Assembly (NCBI RefSeq): GCF_040008265.1
Contig: NZ_CP155620.1
Coordinates: forward strand, 868,001-932,000
From: Campylobacter sp. CCS1377
Lineage (GTDB): Bacteria > Campylobacterota > Campylobacteria > Campylobacterales > Campylobacteraceae
Direction: 5' to 3'
DNA length: 64,000 nt
Positions 38,228 through 47,222 of this stretch are shown one piece after another. A program made the translations under genes and the position numbers. Numbering within the stretch: position 1 is the first letter of the stretch; every line of letters begins with the position of its first letter. The notes beneath the pieces were generated by a model that did not search any database, was not told the DNA's origin, and saw nothing but the letters and a program-made list of their open reading frames with translations.

Positions 38228-38839
38228 TTGGAATTTATCAGCAAAATCATCATTAGTAGCGAATTTGAAAAAATCACAGAAGAAATGCTAGAAAATTTTA
38301 ATCTTAACGATTTAAGATTTATCCCAAAAACTCCAGTAAATGAGTTTTTAATTGAAGATGCAAAAGCCGTTGAAAAAGAAAGCTATATAGCCGAAAGAAC
38401 GCAAAAAATTATCATCATCATGGCACATTCTTTCAGAAATGAGGCGCAAAATTTTTTATTAAAACTTTTTGAAGAACCACCAAAAAATATCAAATTTCTT
38501 ATCGTAGCACCTTCTAAAAATTTGCTTTTACCTACAGTGAGGTCGCGATTTATTTGTGAAAAACGCAATGAAAAAAAACAAAGACAAGATATAAATTTAA
38601 ATCTTAAGCAACTTGGCTTAAAAGAGATTTTTAGTTTTTTACAAAGCCATGAAAGCTTAGATAAGGTAGAATTAATGGAACTCATTGCAAATTTAAGTTT
38701 GCATTGTGTAAAAGAATTTAATTTAAGTGAAAAAGAATTAGAACTTTTTTATAAAGCCTATGAGTTAGCTAAGTTAAATTCGAAAGCAAATATTTTACTA
38801 AGCTCACTCTTACTTAATTTATATGAAGTAAAAAAATGA
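38228..38839 (+). CDS. holB: DNA polymerase III delta-prime subunit (truncated form)
   Basis: 203 residues, much shorter than the 334 of E. coli HolB, as in other epsilon-proteobacteria. The clamp-loader signature is seen in NEAQNFLLKLFEEPPKNIKFLIVAPSKNLLLPTVRSR, including the SR sensor. The P-loop region is absent, as is normal for delta-prime. The start is the TTG at 38228 (MEFISK), 6 bases after AAAGG; the TTG at 38222 is too close. It overlaps folP by 4 bases. Confidence 0.85.
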   Translation: MEFISKIIISSEFEKITEEMLENFNLNDLRFIPKTPVNEFLIEDAKAVEKESYIAERTQKIIIIMAHSFRNEAQNFLLKLFEEPPKNIKFLIVAPSKNLLLPTVRSRFICEKRNEKKQRQDINLNLKQLGLKEIFSFLQSHESLDKVELMELIANLSLHCVKEFNLSEKELELFYKAYELAKLNSKANILLSSLLLNLYEVKK

Positions 38840-39978
38840 AATTTTTTAAAATTAACCCAAATACCAATTTTAATTTGCTTTGTTCTTTTATAAATCCGCA
38901 TAAATTCGGACAAAAGATTATGAGTGAAAAAACACAAATTCACTTCATACTTATTAAAGATCTAAGCGTAAGCGCGGCAAATATTTTAAAGCAAGATGCC
39001 TTAAGAGTAGGGGCGGAACTTGTCACACATAAAGAAGTCATCACAGCTAAAATCACGCACTCAAATGCGCTTTTAATGGCGACAAAAGAGCAAATTCAAA
39101 AGCTTATAGCTAAAGAAAAACTTCAAGATTTTGGCCTTAAAAATTTAGCTAATTTTTTAGAAAATGATTTTACTAAGCCAAAAAACGCAGAGCTTATGGC
39201 AGTCATTAATGTAAATGAAGATAGTTTTAATGAACAAAGCAGAGTAAATGAGAAAAATTTTGAAAAAAAACTTATTGAGTTTTTAGAGCTAGAGCCTGAA
39301 TACATCGACATAGGAGCGGTGAGTTCTAGGCCAAAAAGCGTGTATTGTGGCAAAGAAGAAGAATTTAGAAGACTTAAAGGTGTGCTTGATTTAATTTATA
39401 GTCAAAATTATTATGAAAAAGCCATTTTTAGCCTTGATAGTTTTGATGAGTATTGTTTGGAATACGCTTTAAATAAAGGCTTTAAATTTATTAATGATAT
39501 CAGTAGTTTAAGAAATGTAAATTTAGCTAAACTTGCAAGTAAATACAATGCAAAATACTGCCTTATGCATATGCAAAATGATCCTTTAACCATGCAAGAT
39601 GATCCAAAATACGATGATTTACTTGATGAAATGAGTAGTTTTTTTAAAGAAAAACTTGAAATTTTAGATACTTTAGGAGTGAAAGAAAGCATTTTAGATG
39701 TGGGAATTGGTTTTGGCAAGAGTGCAGAACATAATATGATTTTAATCAAACATTTAGAACATTTTTTAAAATTTAAAAAGCCTTTGCTTGTGGGCGCAAG
39801 CAGAAAAAGCGTCATCAATGCCTATCATAAAAGCGAAGTAAAAGATCGCTTAGCAGGGACTTTGTATCTACATTTAAAAGCTTTTGAAAATGGAGCAAGC
39901 ATCATAAGGGTGCATGATTTATACGAGCATAAACAGCTTTTTGCGTTAGAAAAAGCAATGCAAGGCATAGGAGTTTAA
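38836..39978 (+). CDS. folP: Dihydropteroate synthase with N-terminal extension
   Basis: FolP condenses p-aminobenzoate with the pterin diphosphate in folate synthesis and is the sulfonamide target. The catalytic domain starts at about residue 118 with AVINVNEDSFNEQSR (pterin loop), followed by YIDIGAVSSRPKS, KFINDIS and VGASRKS. The N-terminal 115 residues are an extension found in Campylobacter/Helicobacter. 380 residues. An AGGAG within its last codons serves the next gene, whose ATG follows the stop by one base. Confidence 0.95.
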   Translation: MKFFKINPNTNFNLLCSFINPHKFGQKIMSEKTQIHFILIKDLSVSAANILKQDALRVGAELVTHKEVITAKITHSNALLMATKEQIQKLIAKEKLQDFGLKNLANFLENDFTKPKNAELMAVINVNEDSFNEQSRVNEKNFEKKLIEFLELEPEYIDIGAVSSRPKSVYCGKEEEFRRLKGVLDLIYSQNYYEKAIFSLDSFDEYCLEYALNKGFKFINDISSLRNVNLAKLASKYNAKYCLMHMQNDPLTMQDDPKYDDLLDEMSSFFKEKLEILDTLGVKESILDVGIGFGKSAEHNMILIKHLEHFLKFKKPLLVGASRKSVINAYHKSEVKDRLAGTLYLHLKAFENGASIIRVHDLYEHKQLFALEKAMQGIGV

Positions 39979-39979
39979 A

Positions 39980-40996
39980 ATGAATAAAAAATTATATTTA
40001 GAAAATATTGGAATTATAAAAGAGGCAAATATTAATTTAGAAGGTTTAGGTGTTATAGCAGGTGAAAATGATACAGGTAAAAGTACAGTGGGTAAAATTT
40101 TAATGGCCTTAATTAAAACACACAATATGAGTGAGTGGAAAACAAAAAAATCTAATAAAATTTGGGTAAAAGAAAAAGCTTTTGATAAACTTATAAATTT
40201 AATATTTAATGGCGAGTTAAAAAATAATGGGGGGATAATATTAAGCAAAGATCAAAATATTATTTATGAGGCTTGCATTGAAAGAAATAGATGCACTAGT
40301 TTTAAAAGCGAGGGTCAAGAGTATGCCGATTGTACTTTTATACAAAGCCCTTTGGTTTGGGATTTATTTGATTTTTTTACAAAAGTGCGTCTTGCGAACG
40401 ATAATGCTAGAATTTATGGTGGAGGATATGAGCTTTCTTATCCATATTTGCTTTGGGATTTATATCAAAAAATAGGGTTACAAAGACCATTAAAAAAGTC
40501 TTTGGATTTTAAAGATCTTAAGGAAGAAATAGTAGACATTATCAACGGCCATTTTTTACAAAACAATAAAGAAGCTTATAAATTTTATAGAAATAATAAG
40601 GAAATTTCTGTAGAGAATGTTGCGACAGGTATTAAACAATTTGGTATTTTGCAGACTTTGATCAATAATAATCGTATTACTCCTCAAGGTTTTTTAATTT
40701 TTGATGAGCCAGAAAATCACTTACATCCAACTTGGCAAATTTTGTTTGCTAAAATACTTGTTGAATTATCAACTAAACATATTCCTATACTTATAAATAC
40801 CCATAGTCCGTATGTTGTGGAAGCTATTTATAAATATGGTATGCATTATAAGGCAAGAGTAAATTTTCATGTAAGTTTAGATTTTAAAATAGAGCAGGTT
40901 AGAAATAATGAAAAAACTATGGAATTAATTTTTGAAAAACTTAACAAGCCTTTTCAAACTTTTGATGAATTGGATATTAAAAATGGCCGATTTTAG
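39980..40996 (+). CDS. OLD/ABC-type AAA ATPase of an accessory cassette
   Basis: 338 residues. Walker A is AGENDTGKST (Lys34). An insert of about 170 residues follows, then the signature region SVENVATGIKQFG (about 210-222), Walker B FLIFDEPENHLHP (Asp242-Glu243) and the switch His275 in NTHSPYVVEAI. The DEPENHLHP/NTHS combination is typical of OLD, RecF-like and PtuA/RloA ATPases of phage-defence systems. No coiled-coil arm and no TOPRIM domain is fused. It sits between folP and ligA, genes I remember as adjacent in C. jejuni, and overlaps the next gene by 14 bases. The defence role is inferred. Confidence 0.85.
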   Translation: MNKKLYLENIGIIKEANINLEGLGVIAGENDTGKSTVGKILMALIKTHNMSEWKTKKSNKIWVKEKAFDKLINLIFNGELKNNGGIILSKDQNIIYEACIERNRCTSFKSEGQEYADCTFIQSPLVWDLFDFFTKVRLANDNARIYGGGYELSYPYLLWDLYQKIGLQRPLKKSLDFKDLKEEIVDIINGHFLQNNKEAYKFYRNNKEISVENVATGIKQFGILQTLINNNRITPQGFLIFDEPENHLHPTWQILFAKILVELSTKHIPILINTHSPYVVEAIYKYGMHYKARVNFHVSLDFKIEQVRNNEKTMELIFEKLNKPFQTFDELDIKNGRF

Positions 40997-41504
40997 CGTT
41001 TTTAAAAATAAATATAATCAATATGAAGACACTTTAAAAAATACTAGTTATGATAAAGAAAATGATAAATATCTATGTTTAAAAGAAAATAGGGTTATAA
41101 ATTTTGAAAATTTAAGTTTAAGCCTTGAAACCAATAAAGGTGTAAAGAAAGTAGATGCCCTATTTTGTCAAACAAATAATGTTTTTTTAGTTGAATTTAA
41201 AAATCAAAAACAAAGTAATGTGGATAAACAAGAAATAATACAGAAATTTAAAGATAGTATTATTTTGCTTAAAAAACTTTTTAAAGAAAATAATATAGCT
41301 TTTAAAAATTATATTATTTACCTATATCTTGTTATAAAAGATGGCAATAATTCTCAAATATATAAAAAACGTCAGATAGGAAATGAAATTGAATATGCTA
41401 TGAAAGCAGATGATTTTTTAAACAAATTTGAAATAAAATGCGATCCTAGACAGTCTTTTCTACCTATATATCAAAGAATTTTTAATGAGAGATGTGAAAT
41501 ATGA
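40983..41504 (+). CDS. PD-(D/E)XK nuclease-like protein, partner of the ATPase
   Basis: 173 residues. The segment KKVDALFCQTNNVFLVEFKN holds Asp58, then Glu71-Phe-Lys73, the spacing and beta-strand pattern of PD-(D/E)XK nucleases; a Lys/Gln-rich helix follows. The rest is Asn/Lys-rich with no signal peptide. The start is the ATG at 40983, inside the end of the ATPase gene (14-base overlap), and the stop overlaps ligA by 4 bases. Genetic coupling suggests a complex with the ATPase. The match is a motif reading only. Confidence 0.7.
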   Translation: MADFSVFKNKYNQYEDTLKNTSYDKENDKYLCLKENRVINFENLSLSLETNKGVKKVDALFCQTNNVFLVEFKNQKQSNVDKQEIIQKFKDSIILLKKLFKENNIAFKNYIIYLYLVIKDGNNSQIYKKRQIGNEIEYAMKADDFLNKFEIKCDPRQSFLPIYQRIFNERCEI

Positions 41505-43441
41505 CAAAAAAAGAATATTTAGAAAAAGTTGCTTTGGCTGCTTCTTGGATGAGGGCGTATTATGAAAAAGATGAGCCATTAGCAAGTGATGCAGAATATG
41601 ATGCTTTAATTAGGGAGCTAAGAGAGTATGAAGAGCAAAATGAAAATGAAATTTCGCCTAACTCTCCTACGCAAAAGATAGCACCTACCATACAAAGCGA
41701 GTTTAAAAAACTTTCTCATTTAAGTCGTATGTGGTCAATGGAAGATGTTTTTGATGAAAGTGAGCTAAGAGCTTGGGCAAAACGCACAAGATGTGAAGAG
41801 AATTTTTTCATCGAGCCAAAATTTGATGGCGCGAGTTTAAATTTGCTTTATGAAAATGGTAAATTAATAAGCGGTGCGACAAGAGGAGACGGCGAAATAG
41901 GCGAAGATATCACGCTAAATGTGCAAGAAATTGACAATATCCCTAAAAATATCGCTTATAAAGAAAAGATAGAAATTCGTGGCGAAGTAGTGATTTTAAA
42001 AGATGATTTTGAAAAAATTAATGAAAAAAGAGCCAGTTTAAATCAAAGCTTATTTGCAAACCCACGCAACGCAGCAAGCGGGAGTTTAAGACAGCTTGAT
42101 ACGAGTATCACAAGAGAAAGGAATTTGAAATTTTATCCTTGGGGAGTAGGGCAAAACTCACTTAATTTTAGTAAACATAGTGAAATTATGAGCTTTATAA
42201 GAGAGCTTGGCTTTTTAAAAGATGATTTTGTAAAAGTTTGTGCGAATTTAGAAGAGGTTTTAAAAGCTTATGATGAGCTTTTATCTTTAAGAGATGAAAA
42301 GCCTATGATGATGGATGGAATGGTTGTAAGGGTTGATGATTTATCGCTTTGTAAAGAGCTTGGTTATACTGTGAAATTTCCAAAATTTATGGCGGCTTTT
42401 AAATTTCCAGCCTTGGAAAAAACCACGCGTTTAATAGGGGTAAATTTACAAGTAGGGAGAAGTGGAGTTATCACTCCTGTGGCGGTTTTAGAGCCTGTAA
42501 ATTTAGATGGGGTTGTTGTAAAATCTGCAACACTTCATAATTTTGATGAAATCGCAAGACTTGATGCAAGAATTAATGATTTTGTAAGTGTGATAAGAAG
42601 TGGCGATGTGATACCAAAAATCACTAAAGTTTTTAAAGATCGCAGAGATGGTTTAGAACTTAACATTACTAGACCTAAATTTTGTCCCACTTGCAAAAGC
42701 GAACTTTTAGATGAAGGTACTTTGATAAAATGCCAAAATATCGATTGTAAAGATCGCCTTGTAAATTCCATCATCCATTTTGTTTCCAAAAAATGCTTAA
42801 ATATCGACGGACTTGGTGAAAGTATAGTTGAGCTTTTATTTAAAGAGAAAAAAATCACCACACTTGAAAGTATTTTTCATCTTAAATTTAGTGATTTTGA
42901 AGGTCTTGAGGGCTTTAAAGAAAAAAAGATTAACAATATTTTAAATGCCATTAAAGAAGCAAGAAATTGCGAACTTTTCCGTTTTATCACAGCTTTAGGT
43001 ATTGAGCATATTGGAGAAGTGGCAGCTAAAAAACTCGCTTTAAGTTTTGGTAAAGAGTGGCACAAACAAAGCTTGGATGCTTATGCAAATTTAGAAGGTT
43101 TTGGCGAGCAAATGGCACTTTCTTTGTGTGAGTTTTCGCGTGTAAATAGCACAAGAATTGATGAGTTTTACAAGCTTTTAAATTTAAAAGAGCCACAAAT
43201 TCAAATTAAAGAAAATAGCGCGATTTTAGGCAAAACCTTTGTCATCACAGGCACACTTTCACGCCCTAGAGATGAATTTAAGACAATGATAGAAGAGCAT
43301 GGAGCAAGGGTAAATTCTTCGGTTTCTAAAAAAACAGATTTTGTGCTTTTTGGCGAGGAAACGGGATCAAAACTTGAGAAGGCTAAGGAACTTGGTGTAA
43401 AATGTATAGATGAAAACGAATTTTACGAGCTTTTGCGATGA
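41501..43441 (+). CDS. ligA: NAD-dependent DNA ligase
   Basis: LigA seals nicks in DNA using NAD+. The adenylation Lys is Lys107 in FFIEPKFDGASL. GATRGDGEIGEDIT, the zinc finger CPTCKSELL/CQNIDCKDR, helix-hairpin-helix repeats (about 440-560) and the C-terminal BRCT domain (about 570-646) follow in the usual order. 646 residues is normal. Its start forms an ATGA overlap with the accessory nuclease gene, and its end overlaps the next gene by 4 bases. Confidence 0.97.
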   Translation: MTKKEYLEKVALAASWMRAYYEKDEPLASDAEYDALIRELREYEEQNENEISPNSPTQKIAPTIQSEFKKLSHLSRMWSMEDVFDESELRAWAKRTRCEENFFIEPKFDGASLNLLYENGKLISGATRGDGEIGEDITLNVQEIDNIPKNIAYKEKIEIRGEVVILKDDFEKINEKRASLNQSLFANPRNAASGSLRQLDTSITRERNLKFYPWGVGQNSLNFSKHSEIMSFIRELGFLKDDFVKVCANLEEVLKAYDELLSLRDEKPMMMDGMVVRVDDLSLCKELGYTVKFPKFMAAFKFPALEKTTRLIGVNLQVGRSGVITPVAVLEPVNLDGVVVKSATLHNFDEIARLDARINDFVSVIRSGDVIPKITKVFKDRRDGLELNITRPKFCPTCKSELLDEGTLIKCQNIDCKDRLVNSIIHFVSKKCLNIDGLGESIVELLFKEKKITTLESIFHLKFSDFEGLEGFKEKKINNILNAIKEARNCELFRFITALGIEHIGEVAAKKLALSFGKEWHKQSLDAYANLEGFGEQMALSLCEFSRVNSTRIDEFYKLLNLKEPQIQIKENSAILGKTFVITGTLSRPRDEFKTMIEEHGARVNSSVSKKTDFVLFGEETGSKLEKAKELGVKCIDENEFYELLR

Positions 43442-44412
43442 TTATTTTGCTTGCACTTTTTGCTTTTATTGCGACTTGGCAAAATTTTAATTATGCTTTT
43501 ATTTTTTTATTTTTTCTTTTTTATGCTTTATTTAGGGAGATTTTTGCTTTTTTAAAGCTTAGAAAAAATATCATCAAAGAAGCAACTATTGTAAAAAATA
43601 GTCTTATTTATCATTTAAGCAGTGATTTTTATATTTATATTATTAGTTTTTTTGTAAGTGTTTTTGTATTTGTATCTTTATTTTTGAATTTAATTAGCTT
43701 TGATAAACAAGATTTTATTTTTTTGTTTTTACTTTTACCTTTAGTTTTGTTTTTTTTAAAGAAAAAACTACATTTACAATTTGTAGATAATGCTTATAAT
43801 GATTTTAGAATCATCATCATTGCTAGTTTTTTCATCGCTTTAACTTATGCTTTTTTTGGCTTATTTTTTGTAAATTTTGATGATTTTAGTTTAAATGATT
43901 TTAATGATTTAATCATACATTATAAAAATTCCACTTTTTTTATTTTTGATTTTATTTCACAAATTTTAAATATCTTAAGTGCTTTAAAGATGTATTTTTT
44001 ACTCTCTTTGGGTGAATTTTGGTTTAAAATTTTTAATTTTTTTATGGATTTTTTTAATTTTTTTATATTGTGTTCGGCTTTGGCTTATATTTATAATTTT
44101 GCTTTTAAGGGCGGAAAAAAATTCTATATTTTTACACTTTCTATCATTATGAGTTTTGGGGTATTTTTCTTAGGAGAATCAAAAAATCAAAACTTAAAAC
44201 CTTTGCAAAAAGAAATCATTTTAATGGGAGAAAATTTGAAATTTTTAAAAGAACAAAATTTAAGTTCTTTAAAACAAGATAAAGAAAATTTAGAAAAAAA
44301 CCTAAAACAAGTGCAAGAACTTTTAAATAAAAATACCTTTGAACTTGGAATTTGGTGGTTTTCTAAGGAAAAAGAAGATTTGCAAAAAACACTTAATGAG
44401 AATTTACAATGA
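43438..44412 (+). CDS. Hypothetical integral membrane protein with C-terminal coiled coil
   Basis: 324 residues. About seven strongly Phe/Leu-rich helices fill residues 1-250, followed by a cytoplasmic-looking coiled coil (about 255-315: LQKEIILMGENLKFLKEQN and KENLEKNLKQVQELL). I recognise no family. From memory Cj0587 occupies this place between ligA and tlyA. It is coupled by 4-base overlaps on both sides. Confidence 0.78.
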   Translation: MIILLALFAFIATWQNFNYAFIFLFFLFYALFREIFAFLKLRKNIIKEATIVKNSLIYHLSSDFYIYIISFFVSVFVFVSLFLNLISFDKQDFIFLFLLLPLVLFFLKKKLHLQFVDNAYNDFRIIIIASFFIALTYAFFGLFFVNFDDFSLNDFNDLIIHYKNSTFFIFDFISQILNILSALKMYFLLSLGEFWFKIFNFFMDFFNFFILCSALAYIYNFAFKGGKKFYIFTLSIIMSFGVFFLGESKNQNLKPLQKEIILMGENLKFLKEQNLSSLKQDKENLEKNLKQVQELLNKNTFELGIWWFSKEKEDLQKTLNENLQ

Positions 44413-45155
44413 GATATGATTTATTTATCGCTAAAAAATTAAATATCAGTAGAAACAAAGCCTTAGAGCTTATAGAAAATGAAGAAATAGTGTTAAATTC
44501 TAGGCTTTTTAAGGCTTCTTTTGATGTGAAAAATTTGCTTAAAAATGATTTAAATGATGATGAAATTTTGTATTGTGAAGAGTTGAATTTAAAGCTTTTG
44601 AATGAAATTTATGTTTCTCGTGCCGCTTTTAAACTCAAAAATTTTCTAAAGGATAAAAATATTACAATCCAAAATAAAAACTGCCTTGATATCGGTTCTA
44701 GCACGGGTGGTTTTGTGCAAATTTTACTCGAAAATAAGGCCCTAAAAATCACAGCCCTAGATGTGGGAAATAATCAACTTCATCAAAGTTTAAGAAATAA
44801 TGAAAAAATAAAAGTGCTTGAAAACACGGATTTAAGAGAATTTAAAAGCGATGAGAAATTTGATATTATCACTTGTGATGTGAGTTTTATTTCTTTACAT
44901 CTTTTGCTTTTTTATATTAATAACCTAGCATTAAAAGATATTATTTTACTTTTTAAACCTCAATTTGAAGTAGGGCTTAGAGCAAAAAGGGACAAAAAAG
45001 GCGTTTTAAAAGATGAAAAGGCCGTGCAAGGAGCAAGAAAAGAATTTGAAAAAGCCTGCATGAAATTAGGCTGGATTTTAGTCTCAAGTGAAGAATCAAA
45101 AATTAAAGGAAAAGAAGGCAATGTGGAATACTTCTACCACTACACAAAAGGATAA
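44409..45155 (+). CDS. tlyA: TlyA-family rRNA 2'-O-methyltransferase/haemolysin
   Basis: 248 residues: an N-terminal S4 RNA-binding domain (RYDLFIAKKLNISRNKALEL) and an FtsJ-like methyltransferase with CLDIGSSTGGFVQILL, ITCDVSFISLHLLL and LFKPQFE. TlyA methylates 16S (and in the longer type 23S) rRNA cytidines, and its loss causes capreomycin resistance. The lower length without a long N-terminal extension fits the type I form described in Campylobacter. It overlaps ribF by 35 bases. Confidence 0.92.
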   Translation: MRYDLFIAKKLNISRNKALELIENEEIVLNSRLFKASFDVKNLLKNDLNDDEILYCEELNLKLLNEIYVSRAAFKLKNFLKDKNITIQNKNCLDIGSSTGGFVQILLENKALKITALDVGNNQLHQSLRNNEKIKVLENTDLREFKSDEKFDIITCDVSFISLHLLLFYINNLALKDIILLFKPQFEVGLRAKRDKKGVLKDEKAVQGARKEFEKACMKLGWILVSSEESKIKGKEGNVEYFYHYTKG

Positions 45156-45960
45156 AATCACTTCTATTGCGATAGGTTGTTTTGATGGAGTGCATTTGGG
45201 GCACAAAAAACTGATTTCGCATTTAGATGATTTTGGAGTTCTTTTAATCATCGATAAATTTAAGGGTAAAAAGCTTTGCGATAATGAGCAAAAAGTATTT
45301 TTGGCAAATAAAAATCTTATAGAGCTTGACTTTGAGAGTATTAAAAATTTAGATGGTAGAGAATTTTTGCAAATTTTAAAAAAAGAATTTATAAATTTAG
45401 AAAAAATTGTCGTGGGCTATGATTTTTCTTTTGGAAAAAATAGGGCTTTTAAGGCGGTTGATATTGAGAAATTAAGTGGGATAAAAACCATTATCGTAGA
45501 TGAGTTTAGCATTGATAAAATCGGCGTTCATTCAAGTAAAATAAAAGAATTTTTAGAGCAAGGCGATATAAAAAATGCTAATCTTTTTTTAGGCAGAACT
45601 TATAGCATTAAAGGCAAAGTTATCAAAGGGCAGGGGCTTGGAAAAAAGGAACTTTTTGCGACTTTAAATTTAAAATGCGATGAGTATTTTTTGCCCAAAA
45701 ATGGAGTTTATGCTACTTTTGCAAAATACAAAAATAAAAGCTATAAAAGCGTGAGTTTTATAGGCATTAGAAGCACCGATGAGAGCTTTGCCATAGAAAG
45801 TCATATCATAGAAAATTTTGATGAAAAAGTAAAAACAGATGATGCAATCGAGCTTTTTTTTGTGGATTTTTTAAGGCAAAATCAAAGATTTGACGACCTT
45901 AAACTTTTAAAAGAGCAAATCGCAAAAGACATAGAAAAAGCTAAAAAACTATTAGGATAA
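45121..45960 (+). CDS. ribF: Riboflavin kinase/FAD synthetase
   Basis: RibF converts riboflavin to FMN and FAD. The N-terminal nucleotidyltransferase shows AIGCFDGVHLGHKKLI and VVGYDFSFGKNR; the C-terminal kinase shows KGQGLGKKELFATLNL and the KNGVYATF segment. I choose the ATG at 45121, with AAAGGA/GAAGG upstream (279 residues), inside the end of tlyA; an ATG at 45088 would add 11 Lys-rich residues with no family support. Confidence 0.92.
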   Translation: MWNTSTTTQKDKITSIAIGCFDGVHLGHKKLISHLDDFGVLLIIDKFKGKKLCDNEQKVFLANKNLIELDFESIKNLDGREFLQILKKEFINLEKIVVGYDFSFGKNRAFKAVDIEKLSGIKTIIVDEFSIDKIGVHSSKIKEFLEQGDIKNANLFLGRTYSIKGKVIKGQGLGKKELFATLNLKCDEYFLPKNGVYATFAKYKNKSYKSVSFIGIRSTDESFAIESHIIENFDEKVKTDDAIELFFVDFLRQNQRFDDLKLLKEQIAKDIEKAKKLLG

Positions 45961-45963
45961 AAA

Positions 45964-46668
45964 ATGAAAGATGATATTTTTAAAAAACCTTTGGAAAAGC
46001 AGTTTGAATTTGATAAAAGCGTGGCTAGTGTGTTTGATGATATGGTGCTAAGATCCATTCCCTTTTATGATAAAAATTTAAAACTCATTGTTGATTTCAT
46101 CTCGCTTTTTGCTAAGCAAAATGCTAAAATTTGTGATCTTGGTTGTTCTACGGCGAATTTATTACTTGCTTTGGGTGAAAAAAGAAAGGATTTTATTTTA
46201 AGTGGTGTTGATAATGCAGACGCTATGCTTGAAATCGCTAAAAATAAAAGCAATGCTTTTGGTATAAAACTTCAATTTTTTAATGCAAATTTAGATGAAT
46301 TTGAGTTTTTTAAAAATGATATTTTTATCGCAAATTATACTTTGCAATTTATCCGCCCACCAAAAAGACAAGAACTTGTAAATAAAATTTATGAGTATTT
46401 AAACGAAAATGGCATTTTTATCATCAGTGAAAAAATCCTATATGAAGATGCTAAAATTTCTAAAAAAATGATAGAAATTTACGAAAATTATAAAGAGGAG
46501 CAAGGTTATAGCAAAATAGAAATTTCAACCAAAAGAGAAGCACTAGAAAATGTGCTTATCCCTTATACAGAAAGTGAAAATATCACCATGCTTAAAAATG
46601 CAGGATTTAAAAAGGTTGAGAGTATTTTTAAATGGGTGAATTTTGAAACTTTTGTAGCTTTTAAATAA
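45964..46668 (+). CDS. cmoA: Carboxy-SAM synthase CmoA
   Basis: CmoA makes carboxy-S-adenosylmethionine from SAM and prephenate, the donor used by CmoB. 234 residues with CDLGCSTANLLLALGEK, GVDNADAMLEIA and IANYTLQFIRPPKRQELV, which are specific to CmoA. It starts 3 bases after ribF and is the last gene of the run that begins at rppH. Its pathway partner cmoB is at 23848-24717, so the cmo5U34 tRNA-modification pair is split within the window. Confidence 0.93.
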   Translation: MKDDIFKKPLEKQFEFDKSVASVFDDMVLRSIPFYDKNLKLIVDFISLFAKQNAKICDLGCSTANLLLALGEKRKDFILSGVDNADAMLEIAKNKSNAFGIKLQFFNANLDEFEFFKNDIFIANYTLQFIRPPKRQELVNKIYEYLNENGIFIISEKILYEDAKISKKMIEIYENYKEEQGYSKIEISTKREALENVLIPYTESENITMLKNAGFKKVESIFKWVNFETFVAFK

Positions 46669-47222
46669 TATTTTGATGGGGTGGGGTAGAAAATGCTTTA
46701 AAAATATTTTACAAATTTATAAATTCATAAAATAGAAAATCCAATTATTTTATTAAATTATCAAAATAATATAAATTTTGATAAAAATAATATTATTAAA
46801 ATAAGCTTAATCATATATATTAAAAATTTAACTTCAATCTTACTTGTATAAAATTACAAAACAGTTTTCAAAAAATAATACACTAAATTCTATGGATAAA
46901 TTAAAATCATCCAAAATATAAAATCATCAAAATACCTAAAAATATAGCTTTAGAACAATTTATATATGAAATAGAGTAGATATATAAAAAAGTTTGAAAA
47001 TTATAGTTTTCAATACAAAAATAAAAATTTTATGTATTTTTACCTTTTATCATATCTTTTTACATATCAATTAAGTTTATTTTTATTTTAATTTTTTATT
47101 AAAAAAATAAATCATAAATTTAAGCAATTTTTATTTAATCAAAGCAAAAAAAGCTTTTTTTTACAAAGTGCATATTAAAATATAAATTTCAAAAAAAGTT
47201 TAATTTTAGGAAATACATAATT
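46669..47222. other. 554-bp non-coding AT-rich spacer upstream of xerH
   Basis: Very AT-rich, with no ORF that has a ribosome site. It contains the dif-like site listed separately, many A/T runs and no obvious RNA gene. Such spacers are expected around chromosome-dimer resolution sites. Confidence 0.6.
46990..47017 (+). other. Candidate difH chromosome-dimer resolution site
   Basis: A 28-base element: left arm AAGTTTGAAAA, 6-base centre TTATAG, right arm TTTTCAATACA. The inner seven bases of each arm (TTGAAAA / TTTTCAA) are a perfect inverted repeat, and the 11-6-11 plan is that of dif sites. It lies about 205 bases upstream of xerH. Single-recombinase XerH/difH systems are established for Campylobacter and Helicobacter; I could not compare with a reference difH. 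Confidence 0.55.

Noticed and set aside
46669-47222. Possible small RNA or tRNA in the spacer before xerH
   Set aside because: No cloverleaf, no GC-rich stem and no promoter-terminator pair beyond the dif-like repeat.
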